Below, piece by piece: positions 47,794 through 59,477 of a stretch of DNA of 64,000 bases (position 1 is the first letter of the stretch; every line of letters starts with the position of its first letter). Where the stretch lies: assembly GCA_018873245.2 (NCBI GenBank), contig JAEMBT020000008.1, positions 4,304,001 through 4,368,000 on the forward strand, written 5' to 3'. The translations under genes were made by a program, and so were the position numbers. The notes beneath the pieces are model-generated. The model saw only the letters and a list, made by a program, of their open reading frames with translations. It did no database searches and was not told where the DNA came from. The DNA comes from Archegozetes longisetosus. Its lineage: Eukaryota; Arthropoda; Arachnida; Sarcoptiformes; Trhypochthoniidae.

Positions 47794-50234
47794 TTTTTAA
47801 TTAATACACAAATTATTACTTATTTATTAATGAATATTATTATTGTTATTAATGATTTATAATTGACAAATCGTCAAAATTCTCTCTTTCTATTAGACTT
47901 TTTTCATTTGTTTACATCGAAAACGGCTAGATCTAGAGTCTCGCACTAGTGCAAGAGTTTAGGCATCAAAGTGGGACTAGCGAATGCCACTCAGAACTGC
48001 TAAAATCTCGCACTAACATTAATGCTAATTACTAGATTAAAAGACTGTTTCAAAAATTAGCATTCGGATTGCCAAATTAATTATTAAAAGCTTTATCACT
48101 AGATAAAGGATTTTTGATTAAAATCCAATTTTACCTTCAGCACAAAATCCATAGATATTAGTACCACTAATATCTTTAGGTGTCCTTTTCAACGAGTTTA
48201 ATTGCACAAAACTACCAAAAACCACTAAAAATTGTTATAACCACCAAATTATTCAAAGTTATCCTTTTGTGACAAAGAAAAACTTTGCATAACTGATATT
48301 AGGGTCAATCGTTAAAATTTCTAGGACAACTCGACAATGTGGAAGAAGTTTATAAGTCTTCTGGGCTCTATATTAAAGAAGCCTAAGAAATGTCTCGATA
48401 AAAACTCTGATTTAGAAAAGCTCAGGAATACTTCAGATATTAACTTGAAATGAAACTATTTTATGCATCTCTTAATTCTACAGCAATTTAACGGTATTTT
48501 TCAATTTTCAACCATATTCTCAATGAAAAAAGAGAAAAATTAAGCACATAAAGCAATGAAAGGTTATTATTTTAAAAATATAACAGTATTTTGTAATATT
48601 CAACTCTTATATGACTCTGTTACAACTACCAAATAATAAAATTTTTGTAACAAAATAACAACCAAAAATATTTTTTCTGGCCAAAAATCCTTTCTCTAAA
48701 GATCAATTTTCAACTTATGATTGAGTTTTTTGTTTGAATTAAAATCAATTAATTTAAAGTGGATATAACTTTTAAAATTTTTCTAATTGTATTAAATTTC
48801 ATTTTTCGGATAGATTTATATGTAATTTACAATTTTGAAGCTTTTTCGTGTAAAAGAACTCTGAAATTGCGACAATCTATTGTTTCGCATCACTCTCAGA
48901 CGAGCCATTAAATAAGAATATAATTTTCAATTAATTTTCTCTATTTTATTACTTTTAAAATTTCAATTACCCCTATCTCGTTCATTAAACTAAAAAATTT
49001 CAATTGATTAAGCCTGAAAATACTTAATTAGTAAAAAGTTGTAATAAAACGCTGAGAAAAATGTTTTGATAAAATTCTTGCACTAATGTGAGATTAGCCA
49101 GTCCCTATATCTGTTTAATAGTTCCTAAATACACAAAGATCTGTCATTCTTATAACTTATTGCTATCACTTTTGATATTCGAAAGTGAAATGCAATCATA
49201 AATACAATAATTATTAAATCGGGATTTTTTGAAACTGAATTTTTAATTTTCTCTTAAAAATAATTTTCAATCAATTTTTAAGAAATTAGTTTTTAAATAG
49301 TTAAAATTGAAATATTTTTGGTCCATAACTATTAAAATTGTAATTAAAGTATGACTTGAATTAAAGAAAAGGTTGTGTAGAATCATATACAGTTAAATCT
49401 CTCTATCTTAAAAATATAATCAAGTCCTTTTAAAAAATGATATAAAAGCCTTAATCTCTTGTGAATTTTTATGTTTATTGAAAATGGTTTAACTTTATGT
49501 TCAAGATGGAGAGGTTTTAGTGTTATAGTCTATGCTTTATACGGTTACAAAACTATAATTTTTCAAACAGTGAGAGTTTTCATTATTTGACTTATGCTTT
49601 ATTTGCTAAAATTAGATTTGAAAACAAAAAAAATCTATGAAACGAAAACTAAAACTAATTTTCCAATATAGATCGGAACTGAATATATGAAGGTGAGTGC
49701 AAAATTGAAGGAAGTCTGAGTAATTCAATAAAATCTAGAACCAGCTGTTCTATAGCATATGCAATCTTTTGATATGTGGTGCACCGCATTCATTAGATCT
49801 ACGAATGATAGCGAACTGAATGCGATTCGTTGGATACTATTTTAAATTTATTCGGACAGATCTTAACTTGAATCATGAGAGTCAAGTCTGGGTTCATATG
49901 GAATAAAGTTACAAGTCTTTAAGAACTTAAAGTTAATATTTTCATCATATGCCTCAGTGGTGTCATATTTTCGAGATATCTGAACGATAGCTAGTCTTCG
50001 ATACATGTATTCTATTGATTAACAATTACTCAAAAAAATATGGCTTATAATCTATATTATTTTTGTTTTTTGTAATATCTGACATAAATTTAATTGAAAA
50101 CTAATGATATTATTTGATATTTGCGCTTAAACTGAATTCAAGTTCTATCTTAGGTCTCTATAATCGCGTAAGCTTAAAAATCAAAATATTAAATTTTAAA
50201 GATAGAATCTTATTTGTTAAAAGAACTTAAGAAT
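47794..50234. other. Intergenic, nothing firmly recognised
   Basis: About 2.4 kb of AT-rich DNA. A loosely inverted pair (GTCTCGCACTAGTGCAAGAG near 47938 and TTCTTGCACTAATGTGAGAT near 49075) might be the ends of a worn element of about 1.1 kb, but I cannot support more. Confidence 0.3.
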
Positions 50235-51177
50235 TTATTGGTTAAGTAAGATTCCAGGATTATAAGTGTTATGGTCAGTACCATTACACCTATCATAATT
50301 TATCCCAATCGGAGCTTCTATGTCAAATTGATACATGCCCACTCCTATACCAAATGAAGTAGATATTAAAATTGGGCTGAAGGGATCAAGTTCTTGAAGT
50401 CCTGGTTCCTGCGAACATTCTGCAGAAATTTCGACTAATTGTTTGGTGAATATAACGAATGTATCCTGTTTATAGCCACTCAATATAGTTCCTAAGATGA
50501 ATATCGTAGGCTGTCCTGAAAAAAAGTTATTATCTTTTTGTGAAACAAATCTTAAGAATAAGTTATTTTGTAAAAATTTTAATCCTTTTTTAGCGAATAT
50601 GTTTGAGTGCATTTCTGGAACAAGTTGTGGATTAAGATTCAATAACAAACCTCCGAAAACTAAATTTACGGTAAAAGTTCTGTTGATTGCTGTTGGGATT
50701 GTAGTTCCGTTTCTTAAAGTGACATTGTATTGAGATGTAATTGGTTGGAAAGTATTTAAGTCAGCGCACGTCATGTTAATCCTACGCAATACAGGAGTTT
50801 GTGTCACGCTTTGGATGTCTTTAGAGAGGCAAAACAGGTACGTTTCCAGAGGATGTTGCTGCCATTTCTGTAAAATATATAGAATAAGAAAAGAATAAGT
50901 TCCAAAAATTACTCGGAATACTTCCTAAAAGGATACTAAAGGCAATAATTGCTAAATTCTATTCTATAAATTGGATCTGATTTTATAATTTCGTTTGTTT
51001 CAGTCAAAACTTCAGATCATACTAAATGATCAAAACTATCATTTAGGACTTACCCCTAGCATCCACTCCAATGATTGAAATTGTAAAACATGAGAAATTT
51101 TGATCTATTAAGCAAAAGGTGATAAAAACTTTGCCAAAAGTTAAGAGAGCGATGACGAGTAAATGATCTTTAATCAT
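50235..51177 (-). CDS. Secreted protein of unknown family, phase mismatch at its intron
   Basis: Exon 2 (50867-50235, 211 codons including stop) starts after TTTTACAG with KWQQHPLETYLFCLSKDIQ and encodes a mostly beta-like sequence with N-glycosylation sites (NVTLRNGT, NRT), LVFGGLLLNLNPQLVPEM, GQPTIFILGTILSGY and FDIEAPIGINYDRCNGTD. Exon 1 (51177-51054) starts with ATG and a signal peptide-like run (HLLVIALLTFGKVFITFC) and ends at a good GTAAGT donor, but its length leaves phase 1 while exon 2 needs phase 0. One extra A in the run at 51098-51101 (TTTT on the plus strand) would repair the frame. That makes an indel or assembly error likely, and an alternative donor less so. I recognise no family. 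Confidence 0.6.
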
Positions 51178-53022
51178 TTTAGTAATTTACAAGTCTGTGA
51201 AATCAATTTTCATAAATTACTCTGAAGTATGAGCTCTATTTGAAACTCATTCGGTATTTATAGTTTTTGATGGAGAACCAGAAACTAATTAATCTTAAAC
51301 TTGAGTTGTTGAAGTTATTCAGGTGTTTTGTGAAATTTTGATCCTGATAAGCAGTTAAACTATTATCAAAAGTGCTGTTTTGAGCAACAGATTTATGATT
51401 TCCTTTTTTCTCGTACAACTTGGGAGTTGTGTTAGCATCTGCTTTAGTTAAATGTGTAGCTATGTTCTGGAATTACTTTTAACTAAATTTTGTTCCATTA
51501 TTATTTTTTGATTTTATAATTATTTATTAATATTTGTTATTTCCTTTAATCATAATCTCGGTTATATTCCTGTATATAAATTTTAAAATATTGAAAATTA
51601 AATAACTTTCGAACATAGACTGTAACGATCGTCTACAAAGAAACGATTTGAGACTCAACTTGCACTTAAAAGATAGTTGAGAGACAATAAGGTATCAAGA
51701 GAATATTCTGAGAGTAATAAACCCTTACGCGCGCCTTCTCGCTCACAATATATCTCATTCCTCGTGCCTTCAGATGTAAAACTGACATTGAAATAGTTGG
51801 TGATCAAAGATTTACTCAATAAGTTGTATTCATATATGCGGTACGTCATGAAATACTAAACTAAGTCTAATTATTCAAAGCATTGACTTAAAGAAAATTT
51901 GGATTATGTGGTTAAATAGTAGAAAGTTTCACATAGGAATCAATAAAATATGCTTGACTGAAAATATGCAGATATTGTTCAGTACATAAATATTTTAACA
52001 TAGATACTTTCTTTATTCATAATAGATGAAAGTAATTAGAAAAGGGTTTATATTTACTTAACGATTTGCACACAGTTCCAGCATTTCAAAGTTATTGTTT
52101 TAAACATCCCTACTCTAGTATCGCAATATTAGTAGAGCTGAATAATTATTCTTTTGAATTCGACCAAAATATGCTTATTTTGTTTTTATGCTGAGAAATT
52201 ATGCTTCACTTCTTGTCGTGCTTGTTAATAATGTTCTAATTATGGTCATAAAATCATTATATATTCTTGATTTTTATTCTGTATTAAATTTAAATTGACA
52301 TCGCGTTTGTTTAAAAACAAATAACATATCAGTATAGTTACTAACCACAAGTTTTTTGAGTTGTAATTTAGAAAAATTAAATCTTTTAAATTTTGTGTTG
52401 TGATGCTTCGTCCCTTATCTGTCAGAATAATACCCAAGACAACTGAGGGACCTTTCAATCTCTGCACTGGTTATGGGAATCGACAGATAGTTCATAACAA
52501 CCGGAGAAAGTGTAGAATGTTTTGTTTGTTTTGTTTACATATAAATAAAATATTTCTTCATTTCATTTGAAAATTTACAATAAGAATTTATTGATAACTT
52601 TGTATTGAATTTTTTCCTATAAATGTTATTAATTTATTTTGAAAAGTTGTTGAGAAGACAAATACGTTGCAAATGTTTATTAATAGTCTATACTTAAATC
52701 ACCTTTTAGGTGAAATCCGTTAAATATTAAAAAATTTAAATCTAAATTACAGCTTAGAATTACGAATTTATATAAATGCTCCCGAAGTAATTGTCAGTAA
52801 ATACAGTTTCGAGTATAAGTTCTTAATTTTTACTTTGAAATGCAATCTTTATAGTCTTTCGTTACATTAATTGCGATGAAAAGATAATTCGTTTCATGCT
52901 TTCGACTAGAAATTAATCTTTTTATGCACTCTAGATTATGCTATTTAATGCTATTTTACGCAAAAATAATTCAGCATTAAATATTAGCAATCTCAAAACA
53001 TTAATTTAAATTACATATAACA
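51178..53022. other. Intergenic, nothing recognised
   Basis: About 1.8 kb between the secreted-protein gene and a Tc1/mariner copy. The frames at 51236, 51655 and 52246 (minus) lack domain or splice support. Confidence 0.4.
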
Positions 53023-54341
53023 TAACGACTGCTTAGTAAAATTGACACCAAAACTAATTTTATTATAACTTTTTTATTAAGAATAGAATTCGTTCAGAAT
53101 TTTAACATTTGAGAAATGGAATATTAAGGAATATATAAAATTAATTTCTAATGGATAGGACACCTCTGTCAGCAGCTTTTCGCACATTAGTCTTCACACG
53201 TCTCATGACTCTCTGGCAGTAGTTTTTGGGCGTAACTCTTAGTTCGTGTTTGATTTTAACTATCAATTCTTGAATAGATTCTGCTTTAAAACCTTTTGCA
53301 TAAACATTTTTCTTAAGTTGTGCCCAAAACGTTTTAATTGGACGAACTTGAGGACAGTTTGGGGGGTTTGAATCTTTTGGAACAACTCTAATATTTAATC
53401 TCTCAAATTCTGCAATTGTTGCGTTCGCGTAATGACTCGATGCCAGGTCTGGCCAAAACACAAAATTACCGTCGGAGTGATGTTTATTAATAAATTTCAT
53501 TAATTTTGTGCGAATACAGTCTTTGATATAAATCTGAGCATTGATGGCATTACCTGAAGGTTTGATTAATGCCTGAGAAACCCCTCGACTGCTTATTGCG
53601 ATCCAAACTAATACTTTTTCGGGAAATTTATTCTTAAATCTATACTTTGTTTTATCAGAAACAGGCATTAAATCTGAATGAAAATACGAATCATTTCCAT
53701 AGTTATCACTTCCATCGCACGTGAAATAGCTTTCGTCATCCATTATTATCTCAATACTTTCTGAGGGTTTCAATAAGCCTCTCCTCAACTTTTCTAATGC
53801 TTTCTTTTGTCTTAATTTATGTTTTTCGCTAACTTCTGGAGCTTTTATTCTTTTCCTTTTCACAATTCCATAATCACTAAGAATTTTTTAGCAGTTGAAT
53901 CAGACATTTTATGTTTGCGTCCAATTGAGCGAAAACTAACACCAATTTCAGATACATTTTCCTCAACTATTTTCTATTTAGTTTTATCACTTATTTTATG
54001 CCAATAACCACTTCCTGTCATTCTTTTTAAGTTAATTCCATCCTTAATTCTTTTAATTGTTCTTAAAACAGTCGATTTTGAGATTCTTTCTAATGCAAAG
54101 TGCTTCACAATTAAGTTAGTTTTCATTTCTTTATTGCGCTCAAAAAAACTGCCAATGCGTTCCCTGACAAGTAGTTCTTTACTCGTCGACATATTTTTTA
54201 ATCATAAGATAATTAAATAATTAATTCAATGGTCAAATAGAGAGATAAATAAGCTTCAAAATGATATATCATAATAAGCATTTCATAAAATCATTCGAAT
54301 TAGATTCTAAAAGTGGTGTCAATTTTACTACACATGCGTTA
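53023..54341 (-). mobile_element. Tc1/mariner transposon, inactive
   Basis: A 1.3-kb element. The terminal repeat of 28 bp with a perfect core TAGTAAAATTGACACCA (53034-53050) is inverted at 54314-54330, and TA stands at each end. The minus-strand transposase begins at 54192 (helix-turn-helix region with STVLRTIKRIKDG), meets a stop near 53977, continues (RSIGRKHKMSDSTAKKFL) and needs a frame shift near 53868 to enter the DDE part at 53863-53141. There MDDESYF and FWPDLASSHYA hold the two catalytic Asp. The third position, normally P.ED/E.FW, reads VRPIKTFW, so the last acidic residue is lost. Dead copy. Confidence 0.85.
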
Positions 54342-56133
54342 CTACTCTTAACGAGGATCTATTGAAGAACAAATCTGGTGCTGATAGCCCCAAGTACTCC
54401 AGGGCCATGCAAATTCACGGCAATGACATTCCACACGCAAAACACTGCATAAAGAATAAGTTGTGTATCTGCAAATAAGTAATAAAGATGGATGGTTGCG
54501 GTAGTTCTCCTCCAAAGTGAAAGTGGATGCTAGCTTCGCTTAGATAAGAGAGATGAAGATAGACTAAAATGAGATTTTCGACAGCTCTGCTCATGAAAAT
54601 TTGAAGATAAGTAAATAACCAATACAAAGTAATGAAATGATCGAAGTGATGCAATTAGAAGTCTGTGTTAAGAACAAACTGTTGAAGTGAGTGAAAGTAC
54701 ATTGTGTAGAACGCTTAAGTGTCGCGTGTTCTATTGTGTTCGTACCGAAGAAAGACTGTGGGGATGAATGAAAAGGCTGAAGAAATGTAGACCTGTTAGC
54801 AGTAGCACCGAGGCACCAAGTGTGAAGCCTAACGTACGACTTGATTCTTTGATCCTTTCAAATTTATAGTAAAGAAATAATTAAAGTACAAGAAAAAGAG
54901 GCCTGTGTCTGAAGAAAGATTAAGGTAAGAATGGAGAGATTGGAAGTGGTGCAGAGCCTGAGAGAATGGAAGGCATGTTAGATTGAAAGCGTAAGTACCG
55001 CGTGTGAAACGAAATGCGTTATTGTATGTACAGTATCGAGGTATTGGGACTTGCCTGGCGAACTTCCGCACGTCCATTGCTCTTCATATGAAAAGAAAGG
55101 GTCAGTTCTCTTTTGACTCTATATAAGATTAAAAGAGTAACCTAGTGTCGACTGGTACTCTTTGGAATCTGCAATTCTAAAATGATAGAAAATGCTGAAA
55201 TTATAATCCAAAATGAGTTAAACGCTTAGTGTCCAATCAAAGAAAATTATGAGATTGGGTTCAGTGTCTCCTTAGGTAGAGCATCAAACCCTAAGCCAAT
55301 CTGATCTAACCACGATATAAAGTCAATTTAGTTAGGCAATTTGATGATTTAAAAATGTAATTTAAAAGCGTTATTTTGTACAATTAAGAGAACGGGTCGA
55401 CGCTGCATCACTCTTTTGACTCCATAGTCAAATGAGACTGCGAAAAGAAAGTAAAGACAACACATAGTGGTAGTCTGCTGAATAAATGTGGTTTTAGATT
55501 TGAAGACGTAAAATTGAAGATAGAGGAAGTGGATGCTAATTATGTGTAGATTAGAGAGTGACACTTAATTTAACGGACGCTCAGTTGACCGGGTCTGCAA
55601 AACTTAGCTCGAAACCAGGCAAACGACGCTTAAACCAACATTTAGGATTAATGCGCGTTGAGACAATTTATAATTAGGTTCATAAATTAGTAATCACTTG
55701 GTCTAAAATGAACAAGCAATTTAATATTAAGTTATAAAGTCAAATACAATTATAGCTAAGAATAACAATAAAAGCTATTCAAGACTTGACGTAATCTCTA
55801 CTCTAGAAGCGCGTAACGTAATAATTCCTGTTCAGTAGTTCTCGTCCCCTTTGATTGTTGAAACGAAGGCTATTCATAGTATAGTTCAGTGATTGATCGA
55901 TAAGAGTTGGGTTGAATGAGTTGTGCGTAAAGATAATGCTTGGCACCCGTCGAATTCATTAAATTTCAGAAGCCTAACCTTTTAGAACTTGAAGGCAAGT
56001 AAAAATATTGAAATCAGTATGGATTGATGTAGTGTGAAAAGCTCAATAAGAGATTGGTTCAACAGCGATCATTAATATTGAACATACGCCGCTTCTCTGA
56101 CGTTATATGCATTGAAACAATTTTATCTCACAA
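54342..56133. other. Non-coding region with richer GC and purine skew
   Basis: From about 54340 to 55900 the plus strand is visibly richer in G and A and less AT-rich than its surroundings, but holds no convincing coding exon on either strand. Related phrases recur (GCTTAAGTGTCGCGTG near 54712, GCGTAAGTACCGCGTG near 54990). It could be a decayed repeat or a transcribed non-coding unit. I cannot decide. Confidence 0.3.
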
Positions 56134-56862
56134 ATGTTTGATTCCAAAGCTTTATCATTCACTTCTCGGAGATTCGAGATATTTTCTAGTTTTGTGCAAT
56201 CGTATAAATGGAAGAGATTAACATACGAAATTTTCAAAGAATTGAAATTTAAACAAGATTTCATAAAATATATCAAACTATTTCATGTCTTTAATGATAT
56301 TTTAATTAAAATTAATGTATTAATTGTTAAAAATGAAAACAAAACATGTTTATGGTCGTAATAGCTGCGGAGTTTTAGGTGTTAGCCATGTAAATGAAGT
56401 AAAAGAGTTGACTCTCAATGAAGACTTGAGTAATAAACAAATTATTGACTTCAAGAATGGTCAGTATCATACAATAGCGCGCACTACCGATGGAAAGATT
56501 TATTGTTGGGGTTGGAATGAGTATGGAAGATTAGGGAACGAAAGAGATAATTTCAAGGCATATAACCAGAATTGAATCGATATTTGAGTGATAAAAATAT
56601 TATTGATATTTGTTGTGGTGCTTTTCATTCGCTTGTTTTGACAGGTGATGATCAAATTTATGCGTGGGGCTCTAATGATTGTGGGCAGATTAGAAATGAA
56701 AATATTAATTATGTTTCAATTCCATATCACATGAATGGATTTAATGGAGAAAGAGTTAAAGCGATTACATGTGGTTATCAACATTCAATGGCTTTAACTG
56801 AGAAAGGAAATGTATTCATTTGGGGTAGTAATAACAGAGGTCAATTGGATCTTAAAAGTTGA
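56134..56862 (+). pseudogene. RCC1-repeat protein pseudogene
   Basis: A copy of the gene at 63466. It shares long nearly identical stretches (from AATGAAAACAAAACAT onwards) but has lost two bases at about 56346, which breaks the frame, and has a further indel and a stop near 56570. RCC1-type repeats are still readable in pieces: VYGRNSCGVLGVSH, IYCWGWNEYGRLGNER, IYAWGSNDCGQIRNE and VFIWGSNNRGQLDL. Intact relatives fold into beta-propellers, and in RCBTB proteins they precede a BTB domain (known of the family). The copy ends soon after 56860 with no BTB part. Confidence 0.8.
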
Positions 56863-56939
56863 AGGAAAACGAATCAATAAATGCACCTAAGCTATGGAAA
56901 TTAGTGAAGATTTTGAGTAGTGTATATATGGCGAGATTA

Positions 56940-57520
56940 GAACAGTACGATAGTACGAGTCTACTAATAGTACAAATCATACTGTCCCAGATTCTCCAAA
57001 ACCTATAAAATTAAAGAAAAAAACCTGGAACAGCACGACTCATACCAATGAAATTCAATAAAACATAAAATCAATAAAAAAATCCTGGGACAGTGCGAGC
57101 TCGTACTTTTCACATCTCTCTAAAATTAATAAAAAATAGCCTATTTTCATCAAATAAATAACTAATAAAAGCCTAAAAATCAATCAAAAAATGCATAAGA
57201 TTCTGGGATACTACAAACTCATACTTTTCGCACCCCCTAAAATTCATGAAAAAAGCAGAATTTTCATAATATAAGATAAAAAAACTCACAAAAATACCTC
57301 ATAAACCAACAAGCCAATAGAAAATACTGAGACACTACGAATAGTACGAGTACGTACTTTTCTAATAGTAACGAAATAACTTATTTTCCATAAAATAAAA
57401 TGAAAAACTCAAAAAATAGCCAAGAAACCAATAAAATTATTGAAAAATGCTGGGACAGTCTTTGAAACTACGAAAACTTTGTTAGAGTACGAATTTGTAC
57501 TTTTTAAATCACCAAAATTG
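56940..57520 (+). repeat. Diverged tandem repeat, period about 105-135 bp
   Basis: Five or so copies of a unit built around GGGACAGT.CGA...CGTACTTTT followed by A-rich sequence with AATTTTCAT and AAAAAATAGCC. Unit starts lie near 57026, 57087, 57193, 57326 and 57449. Copies differ in length and sequence. It directly follows the RCC1 pseudogene. Confidence 0.6.
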
Positions 57521-57797
57521 AAGTTTTCATATTGTTTTAACATGGAATTTTAGCTAAAATACTAGAGAAAATATTTAACATATTTTTCTGAGATCATAAA
57601 AAAAGTGAAAATTAAACAGTTTCAAGAGTCTAAAGGACTCTTAATGAGTCTTAAAGACTCTTTCATAGTTAAAAAATATCTTGACGAATCTTTAACTATT
57701 TTACTTTTAAACTATCTTTAATAGTCTTATCTAGTATCTATAGAAATTCTCTTTAAACCTTGAAAAACGTAAACAAGAAATTAAGATTTGTGTTAAA

Positions 57798-58037
57798 ATG
57801 GCTTCTCAATCATCTCCTATGGATTGTGGATCTCATATGGAAACTTTATCAAGGATCGGGTATTTTCTATTTCTTAACACATTGGGTGTTAAAAAGTATC
57901 ACTTGAGTTTAAATCCGAAAACGATTGGATATCAGTTGTGTAAATCTAACCTTGATATTTATTCATTAATAAGTTATTACGATGGTTACTCATTCTTTTA
58001 TAAAAAAAAACACGAGTTATTTTTGAAATATCACTGA
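57798..58037 (+). CDS. Short hypothetical ORF
   Basis: A 79-residue frame starting MASQSSPMDCGSHMETLSRIG with no signal peptide and no domain I recognise. It lies between the tandem repeat and the two-helix protein gene. It may be a fragment of another duplicated gene or chance. Low support. Confidence 0.2.
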   Translation: MASQSSPMDCGSHMETLSRIGYFLFLNTLGVKKYHLSLNPKTIGYQLCKSNLDIYSLISYYDGYSFFYKKKHELFLKYH

Positions 58038-58229
58038 GAGGTGTTACAGCAAACAAATGACGCCTTTTATAGCCAATAATCTTTGAACGCGTACATTAGA
58101 TGATTTTATGACTCAATCTTGTATGATTTTGTAAGTACGGATGAAGGTGTTAAATATTTTTTTAACTTGTAGCATATGTGACGATAATCTTTTCGAGTCT
58201 TGTAATAATTTTTTACATTTCAAGCCACC

Positions 58230-58487
58230 ATGAAAGTGACTATAAAATCTGTAGTTTGTACATATGTGATCTTTGTAATTGTGACCGGAATCTTGGCAGT
58301 GAGCGCTTTGAAATCTGGCGCATATATACATAAAGAAGGTTGGTTAGAGTGGTTTGTACATAAGTGTGAGAAAGGGGCTGAATATTCATGGGAAGCTGGT
58401 GAAAAGGGTATACTACTCGGCATAGGAGCGCTACTCGGCTCATTAGTTCTTACAATGGTTGTGGCCATATGCAGTTGCTTCTATTAA
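58230..58487 (+). CDS. Small two-helix membrane or secreted protein
   Basis: An 85-residue single-exon frame. The ATG sits in GCCACCATGA, a full Kozak match that is striking in such AT-rich DNA. Residues about 6-27 (SVVCTYVIFVIVTGILAVSA) form a signal peptide or first helix. A charged middle has WLEWFVHKCEKGAEYSWEAG. Residues about 60-83 (ILLGIGALLGSLVLTMVVAI) form a glycine-rich second helix ending in CSCFY. Base composition is less AT-rich than the flanks, which favours real coding. No family recognised. Confidence 0.6.
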   Translation: MKVTIKSVVCTYVIFVIVTGILAVSALKSGAYIHKEGWLEWFVHKCEKGAEYSWEAGEKGILLGIGALLGSLVLTMVVAICSCFY

Positions 58488-58710
58488 AAATATTGTAGTG
58501 AAGTTACTGGTGTTCATCTATTATTCCTACTCTTTCGGACACTCCTCTCTCAAATGTCCGCCATGTCCTATGCAACTCCTGCTTGGTAATAATCAATACA
58601 GAAATGTATTTATTCACGTGTACATTAAATGAAAATAAAAATGGAATTTCTGAATAAATATACAAGTAAAGTAGATAAGCTATTAAACCATAGTATTAAT
58701 AAAAAAATTA

Positions 58711-59469
58711 TAAGGCACGTCTAATATCTAGGGTTACATTTAAATTTGTTGTATAAAATTTAAAGTAGTTAAGATATCAATACAGAAAATTATATGACTA
58801 TTATACAGATATTAACGAATTATTTTGTCAACATGAACGGGGCAAAGACATCTCCTTAGCCTATCTCGCGCAATTTTAGTCTTAACCTATTCATTATAGT
58901 TTGTGCAACTTTTTGAGCAAGTAACAGATATAATTTGCCATATACACCTGAAACCGACCGAAGTTTTCGGTTCAACTTTTCGTTTACCATATTCTTTCTT
59001 ACATTCGGTCCAACATCGCTCAATATGACGCGCCTGCAACACATGGGGCGATAACAAAATTTTAACAAAATAAATCTTTTGCGAATGATGCCATGACTGC
59101 ATACCTCTATGATAATGTCATTCAAATTCAAATATACGATACTTCCTCTTTTGTTAAAACAGTTTATAATTTTTAGTATTGCTTGTCTGTGAGTCCCTTC
59201 GGCCATAAAAATGCCGACAAGTGATCTTTTATTAGGGCGCGATTACTCAATCTGCCATTGATTTTATAGAATTGCACAATTCTTTTGGTAAAAGTGTCGT
59301 TTTCTTCTCGACTCATGAACAAAGTAATGAAAATATCAACGTAATAAGTTTAGAATTCGAAAATAGAATACCTAAGACTTAAATTCGAAAATTTTCAACA
59401 TTAAAATCGCTGCCTCATGAAAGCGTGAATCTAGACAAAAATGTAACCCTAGATATTAGACGTGCTTTA
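58711..59469 (-). mobile_element. Merlin-like DNA transposon remnant
   Basis: A 27-bp end GCACGTCTAATATCTAGGGT... (from 58714) is inverted at 59466 with almost no change. Inside, the minus strand has transposase pieces in different frames: EGTHRQAILKIINCFNKRGS and SWHHSQKIYFVKILLSPHVL, then HIERCWTECKKEYGKRK. This recalls the 'NHS..FVDP.TGAHTQ.IE..WR..K' end of IS1016/Merlin transposases. The N-terminal part (MSREENDTFTKRI near 59326) is separated by a deletion. The copy is dead but its ends are well kept. No clear target duplication was found. Confidence 0.6.
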
Positions 59470-59477
59470 TGTACTTA

